The notes: generated from the letters alone by a model not told the origin. DNA of 64,000 bases from DTU013 sp964512095 (GCA_964512095.1 CAZEIH010000005.1:33571-97570), one strand, 5' to 3'; counted from the first letter of the stretch, positions 52,341 to 61,980 are shown. Numbers and translations: made by a program.

Positions 52341-53591
52341 GGGGAGAAAGAGATAAATTTGAATTTGAATAAACTAACCCAACTTTGGAACCGCTACGAT
52401 GAATTTAAGAACCGTGGACTAAAGCTGGACATGTCCCGTGGCAAACCTGAAAAAACACAGTTGGACCTTTCAATCCCAATGCTCCAGCCTGATGACAGCT
52501 TTATCAGCGAAGATGGCATCGATGTGCGAAATTACGGTGACACAACAGGTATACCTGAGGCAAAGCGACTGTTCGCTGAGCTCATGGATATTCCGGCAGA
52601 TCAAGTCATTGTCGGAGGCAATTCAAGTATTAACCTTATCCATGACGCACTCACCCGAGCACTTCTATGCGGCCCTATGGTTAGCGATACTCCATGGGCA
52701 AAGCTTCCCAGTGTCAAATTTATATGCCCGGTACCCGGATATGACTGGCACTTTCATATGTGTGATACCCTTGGCATTGAGATGCTACCTGTACAGCTTG
52801 GAGAAAGCGGTCCGGATATGGACCAGGTAGAACAGTATGCGCTGGATCCCGAAGTAAAGGGCATTATATGTAACCCCATGTATAGCAATCCATCCGGGGT
52901 AACATATGGTGATGAAACCATAGATCGGCTTTCAGCAATGAAAACAGCGGCACCTGACTTTCGCATCATATGGGATAATGCTTACTGTGTACACCATCTA
53001 TATGAGAACAATCGGGATAGCCTGAAAAACATTTATGAAGCCTGCGCTTCCAACGGAAACCCGGACAGAGTGCTCATGTTTACCTCGACCTCGAAAATAA
53101 CCTTTGCAGGAGGCGGAATATCTGCAATGGGTGCAAGCCCTGCCAATATAGCACGCCAAACTGCCCTGCTCACATACCAGCTTGTCTGCTATGATAAGCT
53201 GAACCAGCTGCGCCACGCCCGGTTCCTACCTGATATGGCATCAGTCAAGGCTCATATGGCAAAGCATGCAAAAATCATTCGTCCTAAGTTCGAATATGTG
53301 CTGGAAGTCTTGGAAAGAGAGCTTTCGGGTATCGGGAGCTGGAGCCGTCCAAAAGGAGGATATTTCATATGCTACTACGTCCCTGACGGATGTGCCCGGC
53401 GAATCGTAGAGCTCTGTCGTGAGGCAGGCGTAACGCTGACTCCTGCTGGTTCACCCTACCCAGACGGTATAGATCCAAAAGACAGCGCCATACGCATTGC
53501 GCCTACATTTCCACCTATGTCGGAGCTCAAACTAGTAATGGAGCTCTTCCCATTGGCAGTAAAAATCGCCATAGCAGAAAAATGCCCCTAG
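52308..53591 (+). CDS. Class I/II aminotransferase (MocR-like aminotransferase domain, PF12897 type)
   Basis: 427 residues if begun at 52308. The family usually starts shortly before YDEFKNRGLKLDMSRGKP, so the real start may be ATG 52332 or TTG 52359, the last having GGGGAGAAAGAG upstream. The fold is that of pyridoxal-phosphate aminotransferases: RNYGDTTGIPEAK, IWDNAYCVHHLY with the PLP-binding Asp, and FTSTSKITFAGGGIS with the Schiff-base Lys. Members are annotated as aspartate or alanine aminotransferases. The first ~11 residues come from the last unit of a tandem array. Two small unknown genes follow. Confidence 0.9.
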   Translation: MKNGTKHYMENGEKEINLNLNKLTQLWNRYDEFKNRGLKLDMSRGKPEKTQLDLSIPMLQPDDSFISEDGIDVRNYGDTTGIPEAKRLFAELMDIPADQVIVGGNSSINLIHDALTRALLCGPMVSDTPWAKLPSVKFICPVPGYDWHFHMCDTLGIEMLPVQLGESGPDMDQVEQYALDPEVKGIICNPMYSNPSGVTYGDETIDRLSAMKTAAPDFRIIWDNAYCVHHLYENNRDSLKNIYEACASNGNPDRVLMFTSTSKITFAGGGISAMGASPANIARQTALLTYQLVCYDKLNQLRHARFLPDMASVKAHMAKHAKIIRPKFEYVLEVLERELSGIGSWSRPKGGYFICYYVPDGCARRIVELCREAGVTLTPAGSPYPDGIDPKDSAIRIAPTFPPMSELKLVMELFPLAVKIAIAEKCP

Positions 53592-53630
53592 ATAACAGTA
53601 AGCGTCCGCTGCGAAGTTGATACAATCACG

Positions 53631-53816
53631 ATGAATACAGTTGAAAAAGTTGAAAAAGTAAGCAAACTTTCTCAACCAGGAACGGAGTGGTTGTATGGAT
53701 ACACAAAAAGTTGCAACAAAGATTTTCTTCCTGGTAGTGCAGCACTGCCGCAGAAGGTGTTTACACCGAAGCCAAAGGAAACAAAGCCTGAAAAATATGC
53801 CTGGGAGGAAGACTAA
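53631..53816 (+). CDS. Small protein of unknown function (61 aa)
   Basis: Polar protein with a Lys/Pro-rich tail (FTPKPKETKPEKYAWEED). Codon use and composition look protein-like, and its stop codon overlaps the ATG of the next gene (TAATG), which suggests a coupled pair. Its own ribosome binding site is poor. I do not recognise the family. Confidence 0.5.
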   Translation: MNTVEKVEKVSKLSQPGTEWLYGYTKSCNKDFLPGSAALPQKVFTPKPKETKPEKYAWEED

Positions 53817-54100
53817 TGAATTTTAAAAAGCATACGGCATTTATGATTGATTTCATCTCAGATTTCGCAAACGGTGATTTGGAACGTTATTTTTTTGATC
53901 TGGATTACTCTGCCTATATGATAGAGCATTTCCCACATATGGAGATTGAGAACTCCAGATTAGCGGACAAGTTTGCTTATACCGTAGACCGGACATATGA
54001 GCGCGGAACTGATCTTGGTCTGTCAGATGAAGAGTTTAAGGTCGAAATCTCCAACGCTCTTAATAAATGGCTTGGCAAGGAGAAGCCTGACATAAATTAA
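53816..54100 (+). CDS. Small acidic protein of unknown function (94 aa)
   Basis: 94 residues, mostly helical and acidic, with GGGAGGAAG at four bases before the ATG. It overlaps the preceding 61-residue gene by one base. No membrane segment or motif is seen. Phage or mobile-element proteins of this size and style exist, but nothing else nearby points to a mobile element. Confidence 0.65.
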   Translation: MNFKKHTAFMIDFISDFANGDLERYFFDLDYSAYMIEHFPHMEIENSRLADKFAYTVDRTYERGTDLGLSDEEFKVEISNALNKWLGKEKPDIN

Positions 54101-54134
54101 ATGAACAGGTCTGGCAGTGTTTGACGCTTACGTT

Positions 54135-54923
54135 TTATTCTTGAGAATAGCGCTCCAGGAACTGCTTCGTGCGCTCTTCCTTTGGATTGCCTATGACCTG
54201 CTCCGGGGAGCCATATTCTACGACTACGCCCTCATCCATGAACAGCACATTGTCTGAAACCTGCCTTGCAAAAGACATCTCATGAGTAACAATGACCATT
54301 GTGGTCTTCCTCTCCGCAAGCTCACATATAACTCGCAGCACCTCGCCTGTAAGCTCAGGGTCAAGAGCGGATGTCGGCTCATCAAAACACAGTATATCAG
54401 GCTTCAATGCAAGAGCCCGAGCAATAGCCACTCGTTGCTGCTGCCCGCCAGATAACTGGTGCGGATAGTTGTCAAGCTTACCTGTCAGACCAACACTGTC
54501 CAGGATGATTTTTGCGTTCTTGATTATTTCATCATTGATCTTGTTCTTATCGGTCCTATAATCAGGACGCTCCTTAGCAAGCAACATCCCTGCTATCGTA
54601 ACATTCTGCAGGGCAGTATACTGAGGAAACAAATTAAACGATTGAAAAACAAGTCCAAAGTGCAGACGTTTTTCCCGCAGCCCTTTCTCACTCCTGGATT
54701 CCGGGTCTGTGGCGTCAAATATCACCTCATCATTTACAGTGATTGTACCGGCATCCGGTATCTCAAGAAAATTAAGACAACGCAAAAGTGTAGTCTTACC
54801 GCTGCCTGAGGATCCAATAATAGAAAGGGTTTCACCCTTCTCAAGGCTGAAGCTTATATCCTTAATAACTTCAAGATTTCCAAAGCATTTGTTAATATTC
54901 TTAACTTTGAGTACTGGCATCAT
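54135..54923 (-). CDS. Polar amino acid ABC transporter ATP-binding protein (GlnQ-like)
   Basis: 262 residues: Walker A GSSGSGKTTLLRC, Q-loop VFQSFNLFPQ, signature LSGGQQQRVAIARAL, Walker B ILCFDEPTSALDPE, H-loop VTHEMSFAR. This set is characteristic of GlnQ/HisP-type importers. It is the third gene of binding protein, permease, ATPase. MM at the start leaves two possible ATGs. Confidence 0.95.
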   Translation of the reverse strand: MMPVLKVKNINKCFGNLEVIKDISFSLEKGETLSIIGSSGSGKTTLLRCLNFLEIPDAGTITVNDEVIFDATDPESRSEKGLREKRLHFGLVFQSFNLFPQYTALQNVTIAGMLLAKERPDYRTDKNKINDEIIKNAKIILDSVGLTGKLDNYPHQLSGGQQQRVAIARALALKPDILCFDEPTSALDPELTGEVLRVICELAERKTTMVIVTHEMSFARQVSDNVLFMDEGVVVEYGSPEQVIGNPKEERTKQFLERYSQE

Positions 54924-54932
54924 TCAGCCCCC

Positions 54933-55568
54933 CTACACTTTAAAATAGTCCAACTTGCGTTCCAGCCAGCCCAATAGCAGCGTCAGTATTCCATTGAACA
55001 CCAAGAAAAACAGGCCGGTAGAGAATAGAGGCCAAATGAGGCCCTGTTTTGTATAGCGTTCGGCAGTCATAATGATCTCTGCAAGACCGATTACCCTGGC
55101 AAGAGATGTATCCTTTGTAAGAGTAATTATTTCATTACTCATGGGAGGTACAATCCTCTTAACCACCTGCATAAGAACTACCTTAAAAAACACCTGGGCT
55201 TTGGTCATTCCAAGAACCTCTCCCGCTTCATACTGACCCTTCGATATGCTTTCTATGCCACCTCTGTATATTTCAGAAAAATAAGCTGCATAGTTGATGA
55301 CAAATGCAATAAGGGCAGCTGCCATCCTGGATCTCATCGGTACACCAAACAGAAGCCCCGGCGCATACAATACTATGAAAAGCTGCAGCATCAGCGGAGT
55401 GCCTCTAATAATCCACACAAAAGTTTTAACAAGCCACTTCAGCGGCCTGAACTTTGACATGGAACCAAAGGTAATGACCAATCCCAACGGCACCGACAAA
55501 AGCAATGTCAGCACAAACAGCTGTATATTGACCCCGAAGCCCTCAAGAAGTGAAGTAATATAAATCAT
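54933..55568 (-). CDS. Polar amino acid ABC transporter permease
   Basis: 211 residues from the ATG at 55568 (GGGAGA six bases upstream; a longer start at 55601 lies inside the attenuator hairpin). About five membrane spans. The conserved loop AGEVLGMTKAQVFFKVVLMQ contacts the ATPase. It ends nine bases before the ATPase gene begins. Confidence 0.94.
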   Translation of the reverse strand: MIYITSLLEGFGVNIQLFVLTLLLSVPLGLVITFGSMSKFRPLKWLVKTFVWIIRGTPLMLQLFIVLYAPGLLFGVPMRSRMAAALIAFVINYAAYFSEIYRGGIESISKGQYEAGEVLGMTKAQVFFKVVLMQVVKRIVPPMSNEIITLTKDTSLARVIGLAEIIMTAERYTKQGLIWPLFSTGLFFLVFNGILTLLLGWLERKLDYFKV

Positions 55569-55588
55569 ACCGTTTCTCCCGAATAATA

Positions 55589-55633
55589 AAGAAGTCACCA
55601 TTAGAATCGTGAAGACCCCAATGGAGACTTCTT
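55589..55633 (-). terminator. Attenuator hairpin between binding-protein and permease genes
   Basis: On the minus strand AAGAAGTCTCCATT pairs with AATGGTGACTTCTT (13 of 14 positions) and is followed by a T-rich run (TATTATT). It should pass only part of the transcription into the permease and ATPase genes. Confidence 0.75.
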
Positions 55634-55652
55634 AGTTAGTTCAATGCTAATC

Positions 55653-56486
55653 TTACCTAAGTGCCTCTTCCAAACCATACTTTGAAGCAATAGTCTTTAA
55701 TGTACCCTCGTCTGAAACTACTTTTATTGTCTCATTGACCTTTGCTGTCATATCGCTACCCTTGCGGAAAGCAATACCAAACTGCTGAGATCCAAAGTTG
55801 ATATCAGTGTTAGCAACCAGATCTTCATAGTCTGTGCCGGGTCCAACATTGTATAATGCCAGAGTAGCATCTACGATAGCCATATCAGCCGTTCCTGATT
55901 TAACCTCCATCAGTGCTTTGGCCATAGAATCTGACGGTACATAATTACAATTTGCAAAGTATGCACTGGCAGATACGTCCTCAGTGCCATCATCCTTTAT
56001 AGTACCATCATATTTGCCCTCACCTGTGGATCCAGCTTCAGCTGTCAGGGTAAGTCCATCGACGCTTTTCATTATTTCATCTTCACGCTCAGCCCTCATG
56101 ACAATAGCCTGCTCGTTATTCATATATGGCTCTGAAATACTCATATTCGTCTTACGTTCTTCAGTGATACACATTCCATTCCATATGCAGTCTATATTTT
56201 TCGAATTGAGTTCAACCTCCTTGGAATCCCAGTTGATTTCAATAAATTCAGCTTTTATACCAAGCTTATCGCAAACAGCCTGAGCAAATTCAGTATCAAA
56301 GCCTGTCAGTGGGCCATTTTCAACTGAAAAGTTCATGGGTGGGTACTGGGTGATACCGATTATCATAGTTCCCTTGTCCTTTATGTACTTGTAATCGGAA
56401 TCGGAATTAGAAGTACATCCTGGCAGCAAAGCTGTCATCAAAACCAGAGCCAGCACTAGGGATATTATTTTTGTTATCTTTTTCAT
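55653..56486 (-). CDS. Amino acid-binding lipoprotein of ABC transporter
   Basis: 277 residues. Signal peptide with lipobox LLPGC, then a type II binding-protein fold of the GlnH/HisJ class: GTMIIGITQYPPMNF, FDTEFAQAVCDKLGIK, NIDCIWNGMCITEER and SGTADMAIVDATLA. It delivers an amino acid, probably polar or charged, to the permease encoded downstream. The specificity cannot be read from sequence. Confidence 0.95.
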   Translation of the reverse strand: MKKITKIISLVLALVLMTALLPGCTSNSDSDYKYIKDKGTMIIGITQYPPMNFSVENGPLTGFDTEFAQAVCDKLGIKAEFIEINWDSKEVELNSKNIDCIWNGMCITEERKTNMSISEPYMNNEQAIVMRAEREDEIMKSVDGLTLTAEAGSTGEGKYDGTIKDDGTEDVSASAYFANCNYVPSDSMAKALMEVKSGTADMAIVDATLALYNVGPGTDYEDLVANTDINFGSQQFGIAFRKGSDMTAKVNETIKVVSDEGTLKTIASKYGLEEALR

Positions 56487-56592
56487 ATCTATCTCTCCTC
56501 ATAACAGTTTGACCAATTTATACGGGCAATAATTTATGTTTTGTCACTTCACCACGCTAAATCGATGATATATTTATACCATAGGATAATAT

Positions 56593-56964
56593 TTAAATCA
56601 AGTATTGAAACAAAATAATTGACTCAACCCTCCCAGCCCAATTAGTCTCTAATCTGGCTAGCTTATAAATAGGTGATAGATATCCCCACAATGATAGATA
56701 ATCCCGCAACAGTATCATTTCTGCATTACTCAAAAAATCAAGTTTAGGGTGACAATTCCCGATATACCTAAATAAATAATCAATCGCCTTGTTTCGTTTA
56801 TGAAAAGATATTACAACTGTACGACCTCCGTTTGACATATTTATAATGTTAAATTTAGTGTAAGCATCTACTGTTTCCTCTTCTCCATCAGCGTTAAATA
56901 ATTGAACCTGCGGCACAAATACATAAAGAACTTCGTGTTCAAAACCAATTTTAGTATTCTGCAA
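56593..56964 (-). CDS. Hypothetical protein, possibly a remnant (123 aa)
   Basis: It begins only with a TTG and has no ribosome binding site. In-frame codons continue upstream for about ten residues (RIYWDFSHT) to a stop, without an ATG. An ATG in another frame (about 20 bases upstream) reads for seven codons. Together this suggests a frameshifted or truncated gene. The product has no signal peptide or motif that I recognise. Divergent from the S-layer gene. Confidence 0.4.
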   Translation of the reverse strand: MQNTKIGFEHEVLYVFVPQVQLFNADGEEETVDAYTKFNIINMSNGGRTVVISFHKRNKAIDYLFRYIGNCHPKLDFLSNAEMILLRDYLSLWGYLSPIYKLARLETNWAGRVESIILFQYLI

Positions 56965-57070
56965 TGTATGACTAAAATCCCAATAAATCCTGCATTTTAT
57001 CTATTTAAAGTCAGGTTTGGCTACTTTTTTTTGACATATTTCGATACTTTAAGTGTTAAAAATGCATTTA

Positions 57071-57099
57071 TTGACTACGAAAAACACCCATGATATAAT
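57071..57099 (+). promoter_or_regulatory. Strong promoter of the S-layer-type gene
   Basis: TTGACT at 57071-57076 and TATAAT at 57094-57099 with a 17-base spacer. The implied 5' untranslated leader is about 95 bases, a length often seen for abundant surface proteins. Confidence 0.75.
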
Positions 57100-57201
57100 T
57101 TAACGTAATCAGGCAATTTTAGGAAGATTGAAGTGGATGGCGTTGCCAGCTCTTGTTTCAGCAAATCCGGTACTCAACTAAATAGAAAGAAGGGTTTAAG
57201 A

Positions 57202-60200
57202 ATGAAAAAACTCAAAATGCTAACCGCAGCAGTTCTAGCAGCAGCATTAATACTTACCTCTATGACCGCTGTATTTGCAGCTGATGCATCTGCAGTAGTA
57301 AACGCTGACCGGGCTGCAACATTAAGAGATCTTGGTCTCTATTCAGGTCAAGATGCAAACGATCCTAGAGTTGGTTTAGAGGACGCATTGACTACACAGG
57401 ATTCATTGATTTTTCTGGCTAAATTATTTGGTTACTTTGAGACTGCTAGTACTTTAACAGATGACCAAATAGCAGAAGACTTGGCTAAATTTGATGACGC
57501 TGCCAGTATATCAGATTATGCGAAGAAAGTAGTTGCATATTCAGCAGCAAATGGGATTCTGAGCGGTTCAACAGATGGTGAAAGGATCTTTGTAGGCGCT
57601 AAGGATACTGTTACATCTGCCAGATTTGCTACATTTATGCTCAAGCAAATGGGTTATACTGTTGATGATTTCAAACAATCAGTTACTAAGCTTGCAGATA
57701 CTAGAGGAAGTAGGGTTGATGCAACTTTGACCGGTGATCTAACTAGGGACGCTGCAGTTGGCGTAATGTATGATGCTCTCACTGCTGAAAAACGTAGTGG
57801 AAAAACGGTCATCGCTGATATCGTCGGTGACAATGCTGATTTAAGGGCAAAAGCCGAAGAATTAGGTTTAATAGCTCCTCCTGTTACTACTGATGTAGCT
57901 GTTGTATCAGTTAATGCTTTAAACTGCAAGCAAGTAGCAGTTTTATTTAATCAAGAAATGAATATGGATTCAGTTGAATCTGAGGATTTCTATGAGATAT
58001 GTGATAAGGGTGAAAATAAGGTAGAACTTGGTGATAGCAGCGCTTCATTAGATGCTGATAGAAAAACAGTTATTATTACTTTGAATAAAAAAGTTGATGA
58101 CAAGCTGACTAACTTCTCTAAAGCAAAAGTGATAGTTAAAAAAGATGTCTTAGCACTCAGTGGTGTAAAGTTAGCTGAGGATGCAATATTTGAAAATGTT
58201 GAAGTGCAAGATGGTCTTCTTCCTACAGTTACAAAGGTTGAGGCTACAGGAGAGCGCAATATAAAAATCACATTCTCAGAGCCTGTTTATGACAAGGGTA
58301 ATGATGATACAATTGCTACAACTAACTTTAAGATTGTAAGCGGAACATATGAATATTATGTTCAAAAGGCTACTTTAGACAATAATGTTATTAATTTGAG
58401 TATCAGAACAAGCTTGGTTGAAGGTCCTGTTACTGTTACTGTTAATAAAGAAGGTATAAATAGCAGTAATGCAATTGTTGACTATGCTGGATATGCAGTA
58501 TTCAAGGATAGTAAAACATTTGATTATGTTAAGGATACTTCCGTAGCAGTTGTTACTGTTAAATCAGCAAGGGCAAACAAGGTTGTCCTTAGTTTTTCGA
58601 AGCCGGTTAAGGGTTCAAAGATCCGCTTATATCATACAGTTAAAAACGCTACAAACTACAAAGCAGAAGCTACAAAGACTGACTATGTAGATGAGATAAC
58701 ATTTACATTTGACACGCTATTTCAAAGTGGAATGTTAAAGCTTTTCTTGGTAAACAGCGAAGCTGCAGATGAAAATTTAGTTGATAGTTTTGGTATAAAA
58801 GTACCGGGTCAGACTCTTTCTTGTGTTGTTAAGGAAGATGTATTACCACCGGAAGTAACTGTTAAATCAGCAAGTGCAAACGTAGCTGTTCTTAATTTTT
58901 CGAGGCCGGTTAAGGGTTCATACATAAGGCTATATCATTCAGATAAAAACAATGAATCCTACATGGCAGAGTTTACAAAGACTGACTATACAGATACTAT
59001 TACATTTATTTTCAACAATTCATTACCAATTGGAAAACTTAAGCTTTTCCTGGTAAACAGCGAAACTGAAGGTGAAGGATTAACTGACCGTGACGGTGTA
59101 TATGTGCCAGACCAGTCTCTTACTTGCGATGTTGAAGAAGCACACTTCCCTAGGGTTGCTCCTGCTCCTGCTACGCCTGTTGCTCCTATTGTTAATCAAT
59201 GCATAGTAAATAGGAATGAAAGTATCAAGATAACATTTAATAAACAACTTGATACAGAGACTGCAACTAATCCAGATAGCTATGTAGTAAAGAAAGCTTC
59301 AGACAGTGAAGAAATACCTTTGTCAGCTAGTATAGATGATTCAATGAAATCAGTTGAACTGAAACTCGACACTAAATTAGAAGATTTTACTGAATACCAG
59401 TTGTTGATCAAAAAGTATAAGGATATTTCCGGAAACTCAAATACATCTGATTATAAATACAATTTCACAACCTCTGAATATGTACCTCCAGAGATAATTG
59501 ACGATCCAGAGAGTGATCAATTTTGTTCTACAATACCTGAAAAGGGTACGATTATCATTATATACTCTGAGGCTATGAATGAAGTACAAATGCTTGATGA
59601 GGAAAACTATCAGGTATCACTTGATTATGGTGAAACTTATGTAGCTCTAGGTGATGATTCTATTACCAAGGTTGATGATAGGACGGTTCAAATTTACTTC
59701 AAGGAACTTGAGGGTTCAGATATAAAACCTAATGTAAAGATAGCTCCAATCACGGATCTTGCAGGAAATAGATTGTATGATAGTAATGAGCCTTACATTG
59801 TTGAAGATATTCAACCAGAAAGAGTATATATTGAAGAAGCACAATTGATAGCTAAAAACAAAATAAAAGTTGCATTCAACAAAAAGATGGCAAGTGAAAG
59901 TATTATTCCAAGTGATTTTATAATTGACTCAACAACCCCAGGTGCAATTAGTGTTATAGCTTGTGAACCAACTACTGTCAGTTATGATGGAAAAACAGAA
60001 GTGGTTTTGATTCTGAATGAAGATTTAGCTACTGATGCAAAAGATGAGTCAGAATATGAGGTTAGCCTTGCTACTGTTAATGAGCCATCTTCAGAGTCGG
60101 AGTGGGGTAGTAAGTTGAGGCCTTATTTTAGTTATCTTTATGACAAGACAGCTCCTGAAGTTGTTATGTGGGATCATGATGATGATGCATCAACCGATGA

Positions 60201-60555
60201 TATTGCTAAGGTTATTATCAGCGGAAGTATTATTAATCCTCAACACTATGACAAAGACTCAGGTATTATTAGACCGGGTTTTTCCGGTACTATAACGATT
60301 TTTTTCTCAGAAGAAATTATTGAATCAAGTCTTGATAAAGAACGTACATTCAAAGTACCTGGTTTCACAATAGATGCCATAATAGCTCCTGATGATACTA
60401 AGACTGTAGTTCTTGAGGTTACAGCTTCCACTAACGAAGCATCTATTAGGGCTACTGTAATTCATTTTTCAGAAATACATGATAAATCTGATAATGCATT
60501 AGCTCCGGGTCCATCTTGGCAAGTTACGTTGGATGATAGACCAATAACCAACTAA
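57202..60555 (+). CDS. S-layer-type protein: SLH domains plus Ig-like repeats
   Basis: 1117 residues from the ATG at 57202 (GAAGGG seven bases upstream). A classical signal peptide (MKKLKMLTAAVLAAALIL..., cleavage near VFAAD) precedes two to three SLH repeats (residues ~25-200: TLRDLGLYSG, ISDYAKKVVAYSAANGILSG, VTSARFATFML). The rest is a string of SbsA-type Ig-like domains (KITFSEPVYDK, KITFNKQLDTETATNPDSY, IIIYSEAMNEVQML, KVAFNKKMASESI). Two neighbouring ~100-residue modules starting VTVKSA(R/S)AN are near-duplicates (residues ~455-650). Low-GC, adenine-rich codons and the strong promoter fit a highly expressed surface-lattice protein. Confidence 0.9.
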   Translation: MKKLKMLTAAVLAAALILTSMTAVFAADASAVVNADRAATLRDLGLYSGQDANDPRVGLEDALTTQDSLIFLAKLFGYFETASTLTDDQIAEDLAKFDDAASISDYAKKVVAYSAANGILSGSTDGERIFVGAKDTVTSARFATFMLKQMGYTVDDFKQSVTKLADTRGSRVDATLTGDLTRDAAVGVMYDALTAEKRSGKTVIADIVGDNADLRAKAEELGLIAPPVTTDVAVVSVNALNCKQVAVLFNQEMNMDSVESEDFYEICDKGENKVELGDSSASLDADRKTVIITLNKKVDDKLTNFSKAKVIVKKDVLALSGVKLAEDAIFENVEVQDGLLPTVTKVEATGERNIKITFSEPVYDKGNDDTIATTNFKIVSGTYEYYVQKATLDNNVINLSIRTSLVEGPVTVTVNKEGINSSNAIVDYAGYAVFKDSKTFDYVKDTSVAVVTVKSARANKVVLSFSKPVKGSKIRLYHTVKNATNYKAEATKTDYVDEITFTFDTLFQSGMLKLFLVNSEAADENLVDSFGIKVPGQTLSCVVKEDVLPPEVTVKSASANVAVLNFSRPVKGSYIRLYHSDKNNESYMAEFTKTDYTDTITFIFNNSLPIGKLKLFLVNSETEGEGLTDRDGVYVPDQSLTCDVEEAHFPRVAPAPATPVAPIVNQCIVNRNESIKITFNKQLDTETATNPDSYVVKKASDSEEIPLSASIDDSMKSVELKLDTKLEDFTEYQLLIKKYKDISGNSNTSDYKYNFTTSEYVPPEIIDDPESDQFCSTIPEKGTIIIIYSEAMNEVQMLDEENYQVSLDYGETYVALGDDSITKVDDRTVQIYFKELEGSDIKPNVKIAPITDLAGNRLYDSNEPYIVEDIQPERVYIEEAQLIAKNKIKVAFNKKMASESIIPSDFIIDSTTPGAISVIACEPTTVSYDGKTEVVLILNEDLATDAKDESEYEVSLATVNEPSSESEWGSKLRPYFSYLYDKTAPEVVMWDHDDDASTDDIAKVIISGSIINPQHYDKDSGIIRPGFSGTITIFFSEEIIESSLDKERTFKVPGFTIDAIIAPDDTKTVVLEVTASTNEASIRATVIHFSEIHDKSDNALAPGPSWQVTLDDRPITN

Positions 60556-60788
60556 ATAACACTGATATACTATTACATTCAATGGGTATTTTTGTGTTGT
60601 TCTTCGCAGGGGCCAATTCACGCAACCTCATATCCATTCCTGGTTACAATAACATCCTCCAATTCCGATGCGATTTTTAAGTATTTGCTGAAGTTATTTT
60701 GCACTTCCGTGGATGATACCTTCATCTTAGCCAGCCTCTTTCAACTGCTAGATATATTGTATCGTTACACCAGACATTTGTACTGCCC

Positions 60789-61538
60789 CTAGCTGCTGAA
60801 AACCTCCCTGAGCGGTGCCTCCAGGCCTTCAAAGTAATAGGATTGGCACACTTCATCCATTCTATATGTGGTGTGGAAGTCAATTCCAGAGTCCTTAAAG
60901 CCATAAACAAGTAGTGTCTTTTGCTCAGGGTCGACTACCCAGAATTCCCTGACCCCGGAAATCATGTAGGTATTTAGCTTATCAACCATATCTCTGGAGC
61001 GGGTGCTGGGTGACAGAATCTCTACCACCAGTGCAGGCGTACCCATATAGCGGTCTTTTTCATTAAGCTTTTCCTCAAGGTCACAGGCGATAAATAAATC
61101 AGGCTGCATGACATCCGGATTCTTAAAATCCTTTTTAAAAAAGTGTACATCAAAAGGGGAATAGAATGCTTTGCATGTCTTTCCTTTCAGATAATTTCTG
61201 AATATCATATACAAATTACCTGAGATATCCTGATGTAATGTGCTGGGAGATGACATTATTATTATCTCGCCGTTGATGTATTCCATGCGAAGGTCGCTTT
61301 TTTCACAGATTTCCATAAACTCCTCATAGGAAACCTTTTTCCCTCCATATTGATAATCGAGGGCGTTTTCCTTGACTGTAAAATATCTATCAATATCTGT
61401 AATATAGGGTGTGAGACGAATGGCCTTCCTGCCATTTTTCGAGACAATCACTTCCTGATCCTCACTGGCAATATCCAAGTACTTTCCGAGGTTTGATTTT
61501 AACTCAGTAGCTGTAATAACAGGAGTATCCTTTTTCAT
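60789..61538 (-). CDS. Phd/YefM-type antitoxin domain fused to Uma2-family (DUF820) nuclease
   Basis: 249 residues. Residues ~1-48 match Phd/YefM antitoxins (ITATELKSNLGKYLDIA, then VIVSKNGRKAIRL), which bind DNA and neutralise toxins. Residues ~60-249 are a Uma2/DUF820 PD-(D/E)XK-like nuclease: the first Asp in MQPDLFIACD, Glu in PALVVEILSPS, and Lys in DMVDKLNTY, followed by GVREFWVVDP. The nuclease active-site residues are therefore intact. Uma2 proteins are common but their targets are not known. The promoter carries a perfect palindrome around the -10 box. No separate toxin or partner gene is adjacent. Confidence 0.88.
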   Translation of the reverse strand: MKKDTPVITATELKSNLGKYLDIASEDQEVIVSKNGRKAIRLTPYITDIDRYFTVKENALDYQYGGKKVSYEEFMEICEKSDLRMEYINGEIIIMSSPSTLHQDISGNLYMIFRNYLKGKTCKAFYSPFDVHFFKKDFKNPDVMQPDLFIACDLEEKLNEKDRYMGTPALVVEILSPSTRSRDMVDKLNTYMISGVREFWVVDPEQKTLLVYGFKDSGIDFHTTYRMDEVCQSYYFEGLEAPLREVFSS

Positions 61539-61571
61539 GCCTGCACCACCTTTCAGTAAATCGCACGATGA

Positions 61572-61612
61572 AACCGTACGATAATTATATCATACCGTAC
61601 GGTTAGGCGCAA
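61572..61612 (-). promoter_or_regulatory. Promoter with palindromic operator of the Phd-Uma2 gene
   Basis: On the minus strand, -35 TTGCGC (61612-61607), 17-base spacer, -10 TATAAT (61589-61584). Exact inverted arms AACCGTACG (61572-61580) and CGTACGGTT (61596-61604) surround the -10 box. The layout is that of an autorepressed antitoxin promoter. Confidence 0.8.
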
Positions 61613-61671
61613 GAAAAAGGACGACCGCTCCCCTTATGCCATATGGATTGTCTCCCTCCGACAACATAGTC

Positions 61672-61980
61672 TCACCAATTTTGTTCTATCACATACAAAA
61701 CTCCGCCAAGCACAACTGCTGTGAGGAGCCCGTTCAGATTGCGGCAGAGGTCCTCAACATAGTCCCATCCATTCTTGGGCTTCCCCTTCCCCATTGCGTT
61801 TGCGTAGAGTATGTTAATCAAATGATCATGATAGGAGGAGGCAGCAGACGTAGTGCAACAATAGCCAACTAAAAGCATTAAGCTAAGCTGGTTGGATGGC
61901 CAGATCCATATTAATGCAGCATAAGCAGTACTACACTGGGGAGCGACCCAACGCTTACTGCGGTTTGGCCATTTCCTCAC
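61672..61980 (-). CDS. Small membrane protein of unknown function (102 aa)
   Basis: GTG start at 61980 overlaps the stop of the upstream gene (ATGTGA). Two hydrophobic stretches, IWIWPSNQLSLMLLVGYCC and LLTAVVLGGVLYVI, and a middle part YANAMGKGKPKNGWDYVEDL that looks like real protein. The start has no good ribosome binding site beyond coupling. It may be an accessory or immunity protein of the locus. Confidence 0.45.
   Translation of the reverse strand: MRKWPNRSKRWVAPQCSTAYAALIWIWPSNQLSLMLLVGYCCTTSAASSYHDHLINILYANAMGKGKPKNGWDYVEDLCRNLNGLLTAVVLGGVLYVIEQNW

Noticed and set aside
53695..53826. Alternative 43-codon gene in another frame beginning at 53695
   Set aside because: It has a fair GGAACGGAG site, but its sequence is arginine/cysteine-rich and unlike a real protein; the 61-codon frame fits better.
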